This document shows, one piece after another, positions 63,353 to 64,000 of a stretch of DNA of 64,000 nt (the first letter of the stretch is position 1; the number at the start of each line of letters is the position of its first letter). Below the pieces are notes generated by a model that was given only the letters and a program-made list of their open reading frames with translations, was not told the DNA's origin and did not search any database. Position numbers and translations under genes: made by a program. The stretch is from Volvariella volvacea V23. Taxonomy: Eukaryota > Basidiomycota > Agaricomycetes > Agaricales > Pluteaceae. The stretch spans positions 205,766-269,765 of the forward strand of contig KB722768.1 in NCBI GenBank assembly GCA_000349905.1, given 5' to 3'.

Positions 63353-64000
63353 TCACTGATTCTTCTTTGTAGTCGCACTATATCCCTTTGGTGCCTCAAC
63401 CCGCAAAGGACTTTGAATGCTCGCTAGTGCCTTGAACCCAACCGCCACAATAGGGATCAAAATCAAGAAAGTGACGAGCAAGGTCGCAATCAAGCCTGGG
63501 GTGAGAAGCTGATAGCGCTTCAAGATGCCGCCCTTTTCTGTGTCGGCTGTAATGTTGAAAGATGATGGTTGGGGTGACAGGTCAAGGATAGGTCGCGAAG
63601 AAGGCGCATCTGAGATGTCGGGTGATTGACGCTTGCGGAGAGCGTGAGCGTGGTGGGCGCTGAGTGGGCGACCGGTGTAGAGGATGAGAAGGTCTGGGAA
63701 TTTGGATTGCAGAGACGAAACTTGAGTTGAAAGCGAAGATTCTGTGGTACGCATGCGCATATATGCGGGGAGTTGCCTCAGGAGCGCCCTTACACGAGTT
63801 GAAAGACGACGTACCGTGTTCCGCCATTGACCTCCTTCGACGTTTTCCACCTCCAACGAGTTTAGGCAAGTCAATGTGAATGATGTGCTTCACTTCTCTC
63901 TCCAGAGAAGAGACTGTCGCAAGGCCATTGTGGATGCGCGAGTTACATCTGTCGCCTAGAGAGGCAACGAAAGAGCTGACAGCAGAGTCAAAGTCTTCTT
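63353..64000 (-). CDS. BIG1-like ER protein (V-ATPase assembly / Ac45-related), 3' part; 5' end beyond the window
   Basis: Type I membrane protein fragment. Two exons in view, from the edge to about 63815 and from about 63731 to the TGA at 63353. The intron starts GTACGT after SMAEH and ends CTCAAG before SSLQSKFPDLLILYTGRP. The luminal part includes REVKHIIHIDLPKLVGGG and a Ser/Pro linker. A single membrane segment follows KRYQLLTPGLIATLLVTFLI, then ALASIQSPLRVEAPKGY and the terminal TTKKNQ. The KYQ-TPG start of the membrane segment and the short cytosolic tail are what I know from fungal BIG1/Voa1-type and Ac45-related proteins, which help V-ATPase assembly and cell-wall glucan synthesis. 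The final KKNQ fits a KKxx ER-retrieval signal. Confident as a membrane protein; the family name is less certain. Confidence 0.6.

Overview
The window looks like nuclear DNA of a mushroom-forming basidiomycete (Agaricomycetes). Genes are split by many short introns of about 50-60 nt with GT(A/G)NGT donors. Several families typical of that class occur: an aegerolysin, a DUF2235 hydrolase, a microsomal P450, Crinkler/RHS-type NTPases and tiny secreted proteins. There is no sign of bacterial organisation. Two runs of exactly 100 N (37499-37598 and 52177-52276) are scaffold gaps, and both fall inside coding exons.

Layout. 1-6.6 kb: a Pro/Ser-rich gene running off the left edge, an alpha/beta hydrolase and a multi-pass membrane protein, all on the minus strand. 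6.6-11.6 kb: a gene-poor stretch holding two tiny secreted-protein genes. 11.6-20.9 kb: a P450 head-to-head with methylthioadenosine phosphorylase, a long disordered SH3 adaptor resembling Nbp2/Skb5, and an unknown membrane-anchored protein. 21-23.7 kb: a second gene-poor stretch with two tandem, related tiny secreted-protein genes. 23.7-29.5 kb: cytosine deaminase and a large WD40 plus inositol-polyphosphate 5-phosphatase protein. 30.2-32.1 kb: a Crinkler/RHS-like NTPase gene broken by an in-frame TGA. 32.6-42.1 kb: aryl-alcohol-dehydrogenase-type aldo-keto reductase, KGD4/YMR31, proteasome subunit alpha-1 and the largest subunit of RNA polymerase III. 43.7 kb: aegerolysin. 45.5-56.4 kb: Mediator subunit 13 head-to-head with a fungal DUF2433 protein. 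57.3-62.9 kb: an unknown multi-exon gene and a DUF2235 hydrolase. 63.4 kb to the right edge: the 3' part of a BIG1-like V-ATPase assembly factor.

How the parts relate. The conserved genes are mostly housekeeping: transcription (Pol III, Mediator), proteasome, TCA cycle, methionine and pyrimidine salvage, phosphoinositide signalling. They lie close together, and three pairs share short divergent promoters. Between them are islands of lineage-specific genes: secreted mini-proteins, the Crinkler-like gene, aegerolysin and DUF2235. I see no transposase, reverse transcriptase, CRISPR array, rRNA or convincing tRNA. Gene models were spliced by eye from reading frame, splice signals and known family sequence; nothing was aligned by computer.
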